Made by a program: the position numbers and the translations under genes. DNA of 45,360 nucleotides from Dehalococcoidia bacterium (GTDB lineage Bacteria > Chloroflexota > Dehalococcoidia > Dehalococcoidales > UBA1222): the NCBI GenBank assembly GCA_009783135.1, contig WRHS01000001.1, positions 1 through 45,360 on the forward strand, read 5' to 3'. This document shows, piece after piece, positions 32,049-40,228 of the stretch. Every line of letters starts with the position of its first letter. Position 1 is the first letter of the stretch. The notes below the pieces were generated by a model, which saw only the letters and a program-made list of their open reading frames with translations, had not been told where the DNA came from and made no database searches.

Positions 32049-32969
32049 ATGGCGAAGCAGCATGCCAAGATAATTATCAATCCGGTCGCAGGTAACAGGC
32101 GGGAGGTATCCCGCCTGTGGTCTGATATAGAAAGCCTGTTGCGCCAGGGCGGATTATCTTTCGATTTTCAATTCACTGAAAGTCGCGGGCATGCGCTGGA
32201 GTTGTCACTCTTGGCTGCCAACGAGGGTTACAACCTGCTTGTAGCCGTAGGAGGTGATGGAACCATACATGAGGTGGTCAATGGACTGCTTTCATCCGCT
32301 AATTCAAAATCTGTGGCACTGGGGATTATTGGCACCGGTACGGGTAATGATTTCATCAAATCGATGGGTATTCCAAAGGATTATATGAAGTCTTCCCGTA
32401 TGGTCACAGGGGAGCATCGCCGTTTGGTTGATGCGGGACAGGTGGAGTATACGGATAATGACGGGCAGCGTGCCGTGAGATATTTTATCAATGGAGCCGG
32501 CGTGGGCTTTGATGCCGAGGTCGCCGATGGCAGCAAGCGCGTGCCGCATTTTATGGGCAGTACCGTACCGTTTGTGCTGTCACTTTTGAAACTGCTGCCT
32601 TTTTATCGCAATAAAGACATACGTCTTAATATTGACGGACGTGACGAGGAGCGGCGCGTGCTCAGCGTGGTGGTAGCCAACGGCGCATTTTTCGGCGGCG
32701 GTATGCGCATTGCCCCGCAGGCGGCCCTAGATGATAATCTCCTGGACGTAATTACCATTGGAGACGTGCATAAGCTTGAGTTGTTGCAGGTGTTTCCCCG
32801 TGTGTATAAGGGAACTCATACTACCCACCCAAAGATACGCGTAGAAAAAGCCGGGCAGGTTAGTATAGAGTGCGACAAACGTATTTTATTGCAGGCTGAC
32901 GGCGAGTTGTTGGGTTGCGGACCTGTTACGTTTAGAGTGGTGCCATCTGCGCTAAACGTGGTGCTCTAG
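32049..32969 (+). CDS. Diacylglycerol/lipid kinase family protein (YegS-like)
   Basis: The 306-residue protein has the family head AKIIINPVAGNRREVSRL and the nucleotide-binding VAVGGDGTIHEVVNGLL, then GIIGTGTGNDFIKSMG. These mark the DAGK catalytic fold shared by diacylglycerol, sphingosine and YegS lipid kinases. It would act at the membrane face on a lipid headgroup; the exact lipid is unknown. The stop shares a CTAG tetramer with the stop of the convergent dUTPase gene. Confidence 0.92.
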   Translation: MAKQHAKIIINPVAGNRREVSRLWSDIESLLRQGGLSFDFQFTESRGHALELSLLAANEGYNLLVAVGGDGTIHEVVNGLLSSANSKSVALGIIGTGTGNDFIKSMGIPKDYMKSSRMVTGEHRRLVDAGQVEYTDNDGQRAVRYFINGAGVGFDAEVADGSKRVPHFMGSTVPFVLSLLKLLPFYRNKDIRLNIDGRDEERRVLSVVVANGAFFGGGMRIAPQAALDDNLLDVITIGDVHKLELLQVFPRVYKGTHTTHPKIRVEKAGQVSIECDKRILLQADGELLGCGPVTFRVVPSALNVVL

Positions 32970-33478
32970 GTTATATTTTCACTCTGGTACGCTCCGGCGT
33001 AGCCGGGGCTGCTGCCTGTAAGGCGTGAAAACACCAGCTGAAGCACGCGCGCATCCTTTTCCAAATCCAGCCCAAGCGCATTATGTACCACCAATAGCGA
33101 TTCTGAACGTCCGTGATAACCCGCATCCCACACGGCTGTATGTATGCAGGCACCGCATCTGAGCAAACTGGAGCGCGGCAGCCCGAGTGCCGTAACATCC
33201 TTGGGCAAATGCACGATTTCGTTATATGTTATGCTGTAGCTTCCCGCATCCAAATGTATGGTGCCGTCTGGTGCAAACTCCAGTTTTTGTTGAGTGGAGA
33301 TCATACGCTCTTTATTATCCTGTGCCAGCCGCCCGCATGAAGTTAAACGCGAAATGCTGCGCAGACTTATGTCAAAACCGTTGGTCTGCAGCTGCATCTC
33401 CAAATCCAGATAATTTTCCACCAGCGGCGGGTCGCCCGTAACGAGTGATAAAATGTCGTCGCGCGATAAAATACTCAT
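32966..33478 (-). CDS. dUTPase, archaeal-type (dCTP deaminase/dUTPase superfamily)
   Basis: The 170-residue protein carries LQTNGFDISLRSI, YNEIVHLPKDVTALGLPRSS and TAVWDAGYHGRSESLLVVHN. These match the archaeal-type dUTP diphosphatase pattern, in which WDAGYxGRSE is conserved. The Glu of true dCTP deaminases (VLEFYN) appears as Val, so deamination is unlikely. dUTP hydrolysis would give dUMP, complementing the dCMP deaminase nearby. The ATG at 33478 has GGAGG at 5 nt and overlaps the epmA stop by 4 nt (ATGA). Confidence 0.82.
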   Translation of the reverse strand: MSILSRDDILSLVTGDPPLVENYLDLEMQLQTNGFDISLRSISRLTSCGRLAQDNKERMISTQQKLEFAPDGTIHLDAGSYSITYNEIVHLPKDVTALGLPRSSLLRCGACIHTAVWDAGYHGRSESLLVVHNALGLDLEKDARVLQLVFSRLTGSSPGYAGAYQSENIT

Positions 33479-34401
33479 ATATTTTCCTCCGTAAAGGCAC
33501 AAACCTCATCGATGTTTCCGGCGTCGCAAAATAGCATGACCAGTCTGTCCATACCCAAGGCTATACCGCCACACTCAGGCAAAAAAGATAGCGCCTCCAA
33601 AAAAGGCTCTGACAAGGGAATGACCTGCCCCTGTTCACGTTCAATTTGGGCCGACTCTTTCATAAAACGCTGCCTCTGCTCGGCTGCATCGGTTAGTTCG
33701 CTGTATGCGTTGGCCAGTTCCATTGTGCCAATAAACACCTCGGCGCGTTCCGCAACACTGTTGTCACCCGTTTTCAGCCGCGCCAGTGAAGCTGCTGCTG
33801 CAGGATATTCTACCAGTACGGTGGGACGCGCAGGACTCAATGCCGGAAGTACCAGCGTGGCCATGTCGTAGTCAAAGCGCTCGGCGTTGTAGTCTGCCAT
33901 AGGATCCCAACCGGCGATTTTTAGAAAAACATCTTTAACACTGAGGCGCGGCCAAGGCAAATCCAGCGCGATTTCTTGTCCTTGGTAGTGCAGTATGTTG
34001 CCTGCATGCAGCTCTTGCATTAATGTACAAACCAAATGCTCTGTATCGCTTATCACATCCATGAAGCCTGCATCTGCGCGATACCACTCCAGCAAACTGA
34101 ACTCGGGATTATGTTGTCTTCCGTGTTCTCCCTTGCGAAAGCAGTGGCTGACCTGAAAAATTTGCTTATATCCTGCTGCCAGCAAACGTTTCATATGCAA
34201 CTCGGGAGATGCGGCAAGGTACCAGTCTTCGCTTTTCAGCGGTGAGATGTTGAGCTCAGGGGCTATGCAAGGCACGCGAATTGGTGTTTCCACCTCCAAA
34301 AACCCCCGCCCGCGGAAAAACTCGCGGACGATATCGTAAATGCGTGCGCGGCGCTTAAGGTTGCTTTTTATCCGTGCAAGACGTTCCCGTTCAGCGGGCA
34401 T
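33475..34401 (-). CDS. epmA: EF-P--lysine ligase EpmA (PoxA/GenX, lysyl-tRNA synthetase-like)
   Basis: The 308-residue class II synthetase-like protein lacks the tRNA anticodon domain of LysRS. Motif 1 is REFFRGRGFLEVETPIRVPC, motif 2 is CFRKGEHGRQHNPEFSLLEW, and motif 3 is GIALGMDRLVMLF. In gammaproteobacteria EpmA charges a lysine of EF-P with beta-lysine made by EpmB. It starts 3 nt after efp, which strongly supports that role. No EpmB gene is in the window. The 3' end overlaps the dUTPase gene by 4 nt. Confidence 0.88.
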   Translation of the reverse strand: MPAERERLARIKSNLKRRARIYDIVREFFRGRGFLEVETPIRVPCIAPELNISPLKSEDWYLAASPELHMKRLLAAGYKQIFQVSHCFRKGEHGRQHNPEFSLLEWYRADAGFMDVISDTEHLVCTLMQELHAGNILHYQGQEIALDLPWPRLSVKDVFLKIAGWDPMADYNAERFDYDMATLVLPALSPARPTVLVEYPAAAASLARLKTGDNSVAERAEVFIGTMELANAYSELTDAAEQRQRFMKESAQIEREQGQVIPLSEPFLEALSFLPECGGIALGMDRLVMLFCDAGNIDEVCAFTEENI

Positions 34402-34404
34402 AAG

Positions 34405-34968
34405 CTACTTCTTGGTAAGTCGTTCTACGTAGGCGCCGGTTCTGGTATCTATTTTGAGCATGTCGCCTTCCTTGATGAAGGCGGGCACATCAAGGCTGTA
34501 CCCGGTCTCCAGCTTGGCTGACTTATTCTGCGCCGTAACAGTGGCGGTTTTTATGGCGGTGCCTGTTTCGACTACTTCCAACTCGACAAATACGGGGATG
34601 GATATGTCAATCGGCCGGTCTTCCAGCAACTGCACGTTGACCAGCACTCCTTCCTTGAGAAAATTGATTTTATCCCCCATTTGCGTCTCTGTGACGAAAG
34701 TCTGATCGAAGTTGGATGTGTTCATGAAAACGTAATGGTCACCCTCTTTGTAGAGGTATTGCATTTCCTGATTGCTAATGCTGGCTTCATCCACTTTTTC
34801 TCCGGAATGAAAGGTGATGTCCAGCGTGCTGGAATCCAGCAGGTTTTTGAGGCGCAATCTGTAGATGGCACGTCCCTTGCCGGGTTTAACGAACTCGGCA
34901 TTATCCACGTTCCACGGCTTGCCCTGATACATCAGCTTGGTATTTTTACGTACTTCTTCAATTTCCAT
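34405..34968 (-). CDS. efp: Translation elongation factor P
   Basis: EF-P enters the ribosomal E site and rescues translation stalled at polyproline stretches. The 187-residue protein has the KOW-like first domain with FVKPGKGRAIYRLRLKNLLD, in which Lys31 sits in the loop tip PGKG, matching the modified Lys34 of E. coli. OB domains follow (YVFMNTSNFDQTFV, RPIDISIPVFVELEV, SLDVPAFIKEGD). The next gene, 3 nt on, encodes EpmA, so Lys31 is probably beta-lysylated. Confidence 0.96.
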   Translation of the reverse strand: MEIEEVRKNTKLMYQGKPWNVDNAEFVKPGKGRAIYRLRLKNLLDSSTLDITFHSGEKVDEASISNQEMQYLYKEGDHYVFMNTSNFDQTFVTETQMGDKINFLKEGVLVNVQLLEDRPIDISIPVFVELEVVETGTAIKTATVTAQNKSAKLETGYSLDVPAFIKEGDMLKIDTRTGAYVERLTKK

Positions 34969-35017
34969 GTTTTGTTCCTAATACACCATTGTAAAGATTT
35001 TTCCTGTGGGTATTATG

Positions 35018-35176
35018 CTATACATTTTCGCTTAAAAAATCAACACATAACATGCAGTCCAATACATAACCCTTTGGGGGAGTGTTATGGTGAGCAGTGA
35101 TCTTGTCCAGCAGGTTATTAAATTCGGTCTGCTTATATTTGGACTTGCCGTTATAAAAGCTTCCTTCCTGCAACAC
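35018..35176 (-). CDS. Possible small protein overlapping the selB end
   Basis: A frame of about 52 residues, continuing past the selB stop, reads FYNGKSKYKQTEFNNLLDKI and ends CMLCVDFLSENV. Codons after the overlap look coding-like. GTG at 35176 has AAGG 8 nt upstream; an ATG at 35206 is an alternative. I recognise no family. Confidence 0.22.
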   Translation of the reverse strand: MLQEGSFYNGKSKYKQTEFNNLLDKITAHHNTPPKGYVLDCMLCVDFLSENV

Positions 35177-37037
35177 GCACGTCGCCTTCGCGGCGCGTGA
35201 TGCCAAGGCGGTCCATGTATGTCAGCAGCGGTACGCTGTATTTGCGGCTGAGGCCGAAGTGCTGGTTAATTTCCTGTATGCTGACATGCCCGTTTTGCTT
35301 GAGTAGCGTTGTGACCTTAAGGCATATCCTCTCAAAGTGCGCTTTTTCCAACAACACGCCACCTCCCAAATCCACCAATAAGCCCTGTTTGACAAGGTAG
35401 TATGCCACAGGCAAGCCATTTGCCAGCCGCCTGCCAATATCACTGAGCGTTGGCGGAGTCATAACCTGAGTGGCAAACATGCCTATAATGGTTTGCCTAA
35501 GTGATTCCTGCTGTGGTGAAAGAGTGGAGGCGTTTCCCGGCAGATATAGCATATCGTTCTGACGCACCAGCTTGCCCGTTGCAACCAGTTGTTGCACCAA
35601 TGCATCAAAGATATCATCCGGCACACCAAATTCTTTTTGTATGGCAGCCTGTGGCGTGCCGGCTTGTATGGGATTGGCCTTGTATTTGGCGTCAATTGCG
35701 CTCAAGACTTTCAAACAATTATCCTGCCAGACTGCCGGTTGCACGGCGTAGTCAGCTGCGAGCACCAGCAACTGTTGTTCGGCCAGTTGTTTTACATGCG
35801 CTAAAATTTCATCTGTTGAATGCAGGCTGTTGAGCAGTAATTGCTGCGTTTCGGCCCAGCCCTTTTTACTTATTTCCGAGAGAATTAGCGCGTCAAGGTC
35901 TTGAGTCAGACGTTTTTGTAAAAGAGCAACACGATCCGGCGTTGCGGACATTCTTAATCTCTTTGCCAGCGGGTCAAGCACCACACCTCCGCCTATGGTC
36001 TTTGCCGGCGATTGCCGGCGGATAATGAAACGCTCTCCGATGAAAGCGGAAACGTCTTCTTGGAAGCGCAATTGCACCAGAGCGCTCTCTCCCGGTGCCA
36101 GAGTTTTGGCGCCTATGATGGATATGCGTCCGAGAAGTTCGCGCGTCTCAAGGTAAACCAGTACCTCGGACATATTTTTAAGCGGTATTTCCGCATCAGA
36201 GAGCAATGTCAAATGAGCATCTAAAAAGCGACTTAGGAGAGGACTTTGATGTTCTGCCATGACTATATCGCCGCGATGCACATCTGTGCGTTTTAGCCCT
36301 GCTAGGTTGAGTGCAACGCGCCCCCCGGGGGCGCTCACGGAGGCATTTCTTTTAAAGCTTTCCATGCTGCGGATGCGTGTGCTTAAGCCTGATGGGGTAA
36401 TGTTGACGGCGTCTCCTGCGTGGAACACCCCCTGCGATAGCGTGCCGGTTACAACAACGCCGCTTCCCTTAATCACAAAAACACGATCAATAGGCAGGTG
36501 TGGCTTGCCTATATCCCGGCGCGGCGAAAGCTTTTGAGCCAGTGCGTCAATAGCCTGCGTTAGTTCTGTTATACCTACGCCGCTGCGTGTGCTGACGCGA
36601 ATTATGGGAGCATTTTCAAGGTTGGTTCCTGCAAGCCTGCAGGCGACGTCTTTTTGCACTTCCTCCAGCCATTCGGTGTCAGTTATCAGATCAACCTTAT
36701 TCAGCGCCACAATGCCGCACCTTACGCCCAGCAGGTCCAGTATGCGCAGGTGCTCTTCTGTCTGCGGCATCCAACCATCATCGGCGGCAACAACCAGCAA
36801 CGCGGCATCAATACTGAAAAGACCGGGGATGACATTGTGCACAAACTGCTTGTGCCCGGGCACATCGACGATACCTATGGTCTCACCCGACGGCAGATCC
36901 ATCCACGCAAAACCCAGATCGATGGTCATGCCACGCTTTTTTTCTTCAGGCAGCCGATCAGGGTCTATAGATGTGAGAGCCTTGACCAGAGACGACTTTC
37001 CGTGGTCAATATGACCCGCGGTGCCAAAGGTTAGCAC
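35151..37037 (-). CDS. selB: Selenocysteine-specific elongation factor SelB
   Basis: SelB is the EF-Tu-like GTPase that delivers Sec-tRNA to UGA by binding the mRNA SECIS hairpin. The 628-residue protein starts at GTG with LTFGTAGHIDHGKSSLVKAL (G1), then PEEKKRGMTIDLGFAWMDLP (G2), IVDVPGHKQFVHNV (G3), and NKVD (G4). The C-terminal 250 residues hold winged-helix repeats (ALVQQLVATGKLVRQNDMLY; QEINQHFGLSRKYSVPLLTY) that bind the hairpin. AAAGGA precedes the start, 3 nt after the selA stop. It is third in selD-selA-selB. Confidence 0.97.
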   Translation of the reverse strand: MLTFGTAGHIDHGKSSLVKALTSIDPDRLPEEKKRGMTIDLGFAWMDLPSGETIGIVDVPGHKQFVHNVIPGLFSIDAALLVVAADDGWMPQTEEHLRILDLLGVRCGIVALNKVDLITDTEWLEEVQKDVACRLAGTNLENAPIIRVSTRSGVGITELTQAIDALAQKLSPRRDIGKPHLPIDRVFVIKGSGVVVTGTLSQGVFHAGDAVNITPSGLSTRIRSMESFKRNASVSAPGGRVALNLAGLKRTDVHRGDIVMAEHQSPLLSRFLDAHLTLLSDAEIPLKNMSEVLVYLETRELLGRISIIGAKTLAPGESALVQLRFQEDVSAFIGERFIIRRQSPAKTIGGGVVLDPLAKRLRMSATPDRVALLQKRLTQDLDALILSEISKKGWAETQQLLLNSLHSTDEILAHVKQLAEQQLLVLAADYAVQPAVWQDNCLKVLSAIDAKYKANPIQAGTPQAAIQKEFGVPDDIFDALVQQLVATGKLVRQNDMLYLPGNASTLSPQQESLRQTIIGMFATQVMTPPTLSDIGRRLANGLPVAYYLVKQGLLVDLGGGVLLEKAHFERICLKVTTLLKQNGHVSIQEINQHFGLSRKYSVPLLTYMDRLGITRREGDVRVAGRKLL

Positions 37038-37040
37038 GCA

Positions 37041-38456
37041 TCAGTCCTTTTGAGCCCAGGCGGCGGCGATAATGCCGGGCAGCAGAGCGTCTTGGTCAGG
37101 GAAAACTGTACGCAGGTCAATAAGAACGGCGTCCTTTTCCACCCGCGCCACCAGCGGCGGAGAGGAAAGCCTTAATCTGCGGGCGATTTTATCCACCGCA
37201 CGTGGTGGGCTCAGGCATATAAGCGTAGTTGGCAGTTCCTGTTCTGGTAGAGTGCCTCCGCCAACCAAACTTACGCCATCTTGTATGGTGGCGGCTATGT
37301 TTTGCGTTTTCAGTTGTTGTGCGATGGTGCTGGCGCGGGAGCGAATTTCTTCTTTTTTGAGCCGTATCATTTGCCATAAAGGCAGTTCTAGCGCTGCATT
37401 TTTGTCAAGGTAGCTTTTTATGGTTGTTGCTAAGGCGATAGCTGATAGCTTATCCAAACGTATCACGCGTAGTAACGGATGATTTAACATGAGGCGAATA
37501 AACTCCCGTTTGCCGGCAATTATGCCTGCCTGCGGACCTCCGAGCAATTTGTCGCCGCTGAAGCAGACGACATCAGCTCCGGCACGTAGGGATTCCATAA
37601 CGGTCGGCTCATGCTCCAACCCGAAATGCGCCGTATCCAGAAGAGCGCCATTGCCCATATCATATACCAATGGCAACTGCCCCTTGCCGGCAATTGCGGC
37701 AAGTTCTTCAATGGAGGGACTGCTGACGAATCCTTTTTGCACGAAATTGGACTGGTGCACTTTGACGATGAGCCCCGTGCGTTCGCTGATGCATTTTTCA
37801 TAGTCGCGGGCGGATGTTTGGTTGGTGGTGCCGACCTCCCGCAAAATAACTCCGCTTTGCTCCAATATTTCAGGAATACGGAATCCGTTGCCTATTTGTA
37901 CCAATTCCCCGCGTGATATTAGAGCCTCTTTGCCACCTGCGAGCGCTATCAGTACAAGCAGCATGGCAGCAGCGTTGTTGTTAACGGCAAGGGCATCTTC
38001 TGCATGACAGGCAACAGATAGCAGCCGTCTCAACTCTAAAGTACGCACGCCTCTGGTTCCCTCTGAGAGGTTGCTTTCCAGACTGAGGTAACGCCCCCCG
38101 ATGGCGTTTAGTGCCTTCAGTGCCGGGTCAGACAACGGAGCGCGTCCGAGGTTAGTGTGCAAAATGATGCCGGTTGCGTTGATGACAGGTTGAGCGAAGC
38201 CTGCCCATTCTTCAGAAAGGTGTTGAATAATCATTTGGGCAATAAAATCCATTGACAGCGTGGGAATGGGTTGGTTTCTGCGAATATCATGGCGCAACGC
38301 GGCTAGTGTGTGGCGTGCTGCCTCAGTTACAAGTGGCCGCGAGTAGCGGGCGATGGCACTTGACAAGAAAGTAGATTCCAGCAACGTCTCTATTGCCGGT
38401 AGCTGTCGCATACCGGACGGCGTATTAGTTTTTTTTGCTATAGGGACTGATTTCAT
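37041..38456 (-). CDS. selA: L-seryl-tRNA(Sec) selenium transferase SelA
   Basis: SelA converts seryl-tRNA-Sec to selenocysteinyl-tRNA-Sec with selenophosphate from SelD, using PLP. The 471-residue protein has NATGIILHTNLGRAPLSDPA, AVNNNAAAMLLVLIAL, and the PLP-lysine region CFSGDKLLGGPQAGII. The N-terminal 110 residues form the helical domain that binds the tRNA. ATG 38456 overlaps the selD stop by 4 nt (ATGA), which I prefer over the in-frame ATG at 38477. This is the bacterial SelA route, not the archaeal PSTK/SepSecS route. Confidence 0.97.
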   Translation of the reverse strand: MKSVPIAKKTNTPSGMRQLPAIETLLESTFLSSAIARYSRPLVTEAARHTLAALRHDIRRNQPIPTLSMDFIAQMIIQHLSEEWAGFAQPVINATGIILHTNLGRAPLSDPALKALNAIGGRYLSLESNLSEGTRGVRTLELRRLLSVACHAEDALAVNNNAAAMLLVLIALAGGKEALISRGELVQIGNGFRIPEILEQSGVILREVGTTNQTSARDYEKCISERTGLIVKVHQSNFVQKGFVSSPSIEELAAIAGKGQLPLVYDMGNGALLDTAHFGLEHEPTVMESLRAGADVVCFSGDKLLGGPQAGIIAGKREFIRLMLNHPLLRVIRLDKLSAIALATTIKSYLDKNAALELPLWQMIRLKKEEIRSRASTIAQQLKTQNIAATIQDGVSLVGGGTLPEQELPTTLICLSPPRAVDKIARRLRLSSPPLVARVEKDAVLIDLRTVFPDQDALLPGIIAAAWAQKD

Positions 38457-39499
38457 AACACGATAATTTGACTGCACGGTGCGGCTTCCACAACACGCCC
38501 AATTTCGGCGGCTTGGCTCACACCCAGGTCATGTAATCGTTGTAGCAGTGCCGAGCATTTTTCAGGTGCCACGCATATGAGCAGCCCACCTGAGGTTTGC
38601 GGGTCATAAAGCACACTCATAGTGTCCTCATCTATGGCGGGGGCCTGCACCATGGTATTGCGGAATTCCCAATTGGCATACATACCTTCCGGAATTAGCC
38701 CCATATGGGCAAATTGCATGGACTCTGGTATGATGGGCACTTTCTTGCTGTCAATCTCTATGGAAGTGCCGCTGCTTTCGGCCATTTCGCAGGAGTGTCC
38801 CAAGAGAGCGAAACCGGTAACATCGGTGCAGGCGTGCACGCCGATTTCCAACATGGCCTGACAGGCTTTATCATTGAGGCGTGACATTTGTGCCACCAAT
38901 CTCTCGGTTACAGGTGATGGCAGCATGTCAGCTTTGAGGGCTGTCGTCAGGATGCCGGTTCCGATGGGTTTGGTGATGACGAGCCTGTCTCCTATTTTAG
39001 CGCCACCTTTGGTTATTATATGCTCCGGATGTATGGTGCCGGTGACGGACAATCCGAATTTTACTTCATCGTTGCGTACGCTGTGCCCGCCCATCAGTAT
39101 CACTCCAGCCTCATTCAATTTGGCTTGGGCGCCCTGTAGAATTCTGCTTAAAACCGATATGTCCATACTTTCTGATGGGAACCCGACAATATTCATAGCG
39201 GTGATAGGTTTGCCGCCCATGGCGTATATATCCGAGATACCATTAGCGGCGGCAATCATGCCGAAGCTGTACGGTTCATCTACGATGGCCGCAATCATAT
39301 CTACCGTTTCCACAATAGCCAAGTCGTCGCGCAGCTTATACACTCCGGCGTCATCCTTTACCCCAGCCAGAACATACTCATTCTGTGGAATTTTGAGACA
39401 TCCCAATGCCTGTTCTAAGTCACCCGGACTTAGTTTGGCCCCTCAACCCGAATAACGGGAGAGAGCGGTTAGCCTGATATCGCTACCATTCTCGACCAA
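38453..39499 (-). CDS. selD: Selenophosphate synthetase SelD, a selenoprotein (in-frame UGA = Sec19)
   Basis: SelD makes selenophosphate from selenide and ATP. The frame runs from TTG 39499 (AGGAG 6 nt upstream) to TGA 38453 and contains an internal TGA at 39443-39445. The N-terminus reads MVENGSDIRLTALSRYSGU followed by GAKLSPGDLEQALGCL, so U is at residue 19, where E. coli has catalytic Cys17, and the essential Lys follows three residues later. A SECIS-like hairpin follows the UGA. Downstream are the glycine-rich segments typical of the PurM/SelD fold, such as LMGGHSVRNDEVKFGLSV and CTDVTGFALLGHS. Total is 348 residues, normal for SelD. A caller that stops at TGA would start near 39406 and lose about 31 residues. 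Confidence 0.96.
39415..39433 (-). promoter_or_regulatory. SECIS-like hairpin of selD
   Basis: CTAAGTC-CGGGT-GACTTAG on the minus strand is a perfect 7-bp stem with a 5-nt loop. The loop begins 16 nt after the UGA and has a G among its first two bases, as in the bacterial SECIS consensus. It lies within the coding sequence. Confidence 0.8.
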
Positions 39500-39540
39500 T
39501 GATTTCTCCTTTTGTACCCTGTAGAGGGAAAACCGCAATA

Positions 39541-39549
39541 ATTATCACA
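39541..39549 (-). promoter_or_regulatory. Possible extended -10 promoter of selDAB
   Basis: TGTGATAAT on the minus strand lies 41 bp before the selD TTG. No clear -35 is visible. Confidence 0.4.
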
Positions 39550-39730
39550 GGACGCATGAAATATGATTTGATAACCTATTTTGTTTCCAGCCCTAATGAG
39601 TTCCAATCATTATAGAATATTTCGTTGAAGCAGTACATTCACACTTATCTCATGCCGGATGCCACTGATAAATCTCAACCACAAATCTGCTGTTGGCGGG
39701 GACCAGCGTAGGGTTTGGATTAGTGTAATT

Positions 39731-39825
39731 TGGCGGAGGGGGAAGGGAATCGAACCCCCCGCGGCGGGTTAGCCGTCGCCAACGGATTTGAAGTCCGCAA
39801 GACCCACCAGAGTCTATCCTCCTCC
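39731..39825 (-). tRNA. selC: tRNA-Sec (TCA), selenocysteine
   Basis: The minus strand reads GGAGGAGGATAGACTCTGG and has the anticodon arm GGACTTCAAATCC with TCA, as in E. coli selC. The 95-nt length, the extra-long acceptor stem (8 bp, GGAGGAGG with CCCCCTCC, containing one A-C mismatch at position 6), a large variable arm (CGACGGC...GCCG type), discriminator G and encoded CCA all agree. It is 231 bp upstream of selD on the same strand. Confidence 0.97.
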
Positions 39826-39831
39826 AGCGGG

Positions 39832-39840
39832 ATTATAACA
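39832..39840 (-). promoter_or_regulatory. Extended -10 promoter of selC
   Basis: TGTTATAAT on the minus strand ends 6 nt before the first base (G) of tRNA-Sec, so transcription should start at that G. Confidence 0.65.
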
Positions 39841-39945
39841 TTTATGCAAGCAGAACATAAGCGGACTGCGATACAAAACGAGTATGAACAAGGCGGCAAG
39901 ACGCCATGCATGCAAAGTTTCGCAACCGGGCTTTCGGTACGTATA

Positions 39946-39973
39946 AAGCCTCGGGATATAGATCCCGAGGCTT
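39946..39973. terminator. Hairpin terminator after gatB-secG
   Basis: AAGCCTCGGGAT and ATCCCGAGGCTT form a perfect 12-bp stem with an ATAG loop, about 30 bp past the secG stop. The T-run is short. Confidence 0.75.
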
Positions 39974-40003
39974 GTGTAACAAAGCAGTGCAACAGTGATT
40001 TGT

Positions 40004-40228
40004 TTAGTCTACGGCTACCTTGAGCATAACCAGTGATATGACCAAGAATAACACAATCAGCACGATGGTAATCTGGAACAGTGTTTTCTCTACACCGCGA
40101 CGCGTTCGGTAAACGGTGTCGGATTGTCCCAATATGCCGCCCAGCCCTCCGCCCTTAACCTGCAACAGCAGTGCGGCGGTAAGTGCGACCGAAAGTATCA
40201 TCTGCGCGATGATGAAAAAAGTTCTCAT
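40004..40228 (-). CDS. secG: Preprotein translocase subunit SecG
   Basis: SecG is the small auxiliary subunit of the SecYEG channel in the membrane. The 74-residue protein has two hydrophobic helices (about residues 3-22 and 51-70), joined by a loop with LLQVKGGGLGGILGQSDTVY, the family signature. It begins at the base right after the gatB stop. The terminator at 39946-39973 follows. Confidence 0.93.
   Translation of the reverse strand: MRTFFIIAQMILSVALTAALLLQVKGGGLGGILGQSDTVYRTRRGVEKTLFQITIVLIVLFLVISLVMLKVAVD

Noticed and set aside
38453..39406. selD as a shorter gene starting at 39406
   Set aside because: That start drops the catalytic position and the conserved N-terminus that continue through the UGA.
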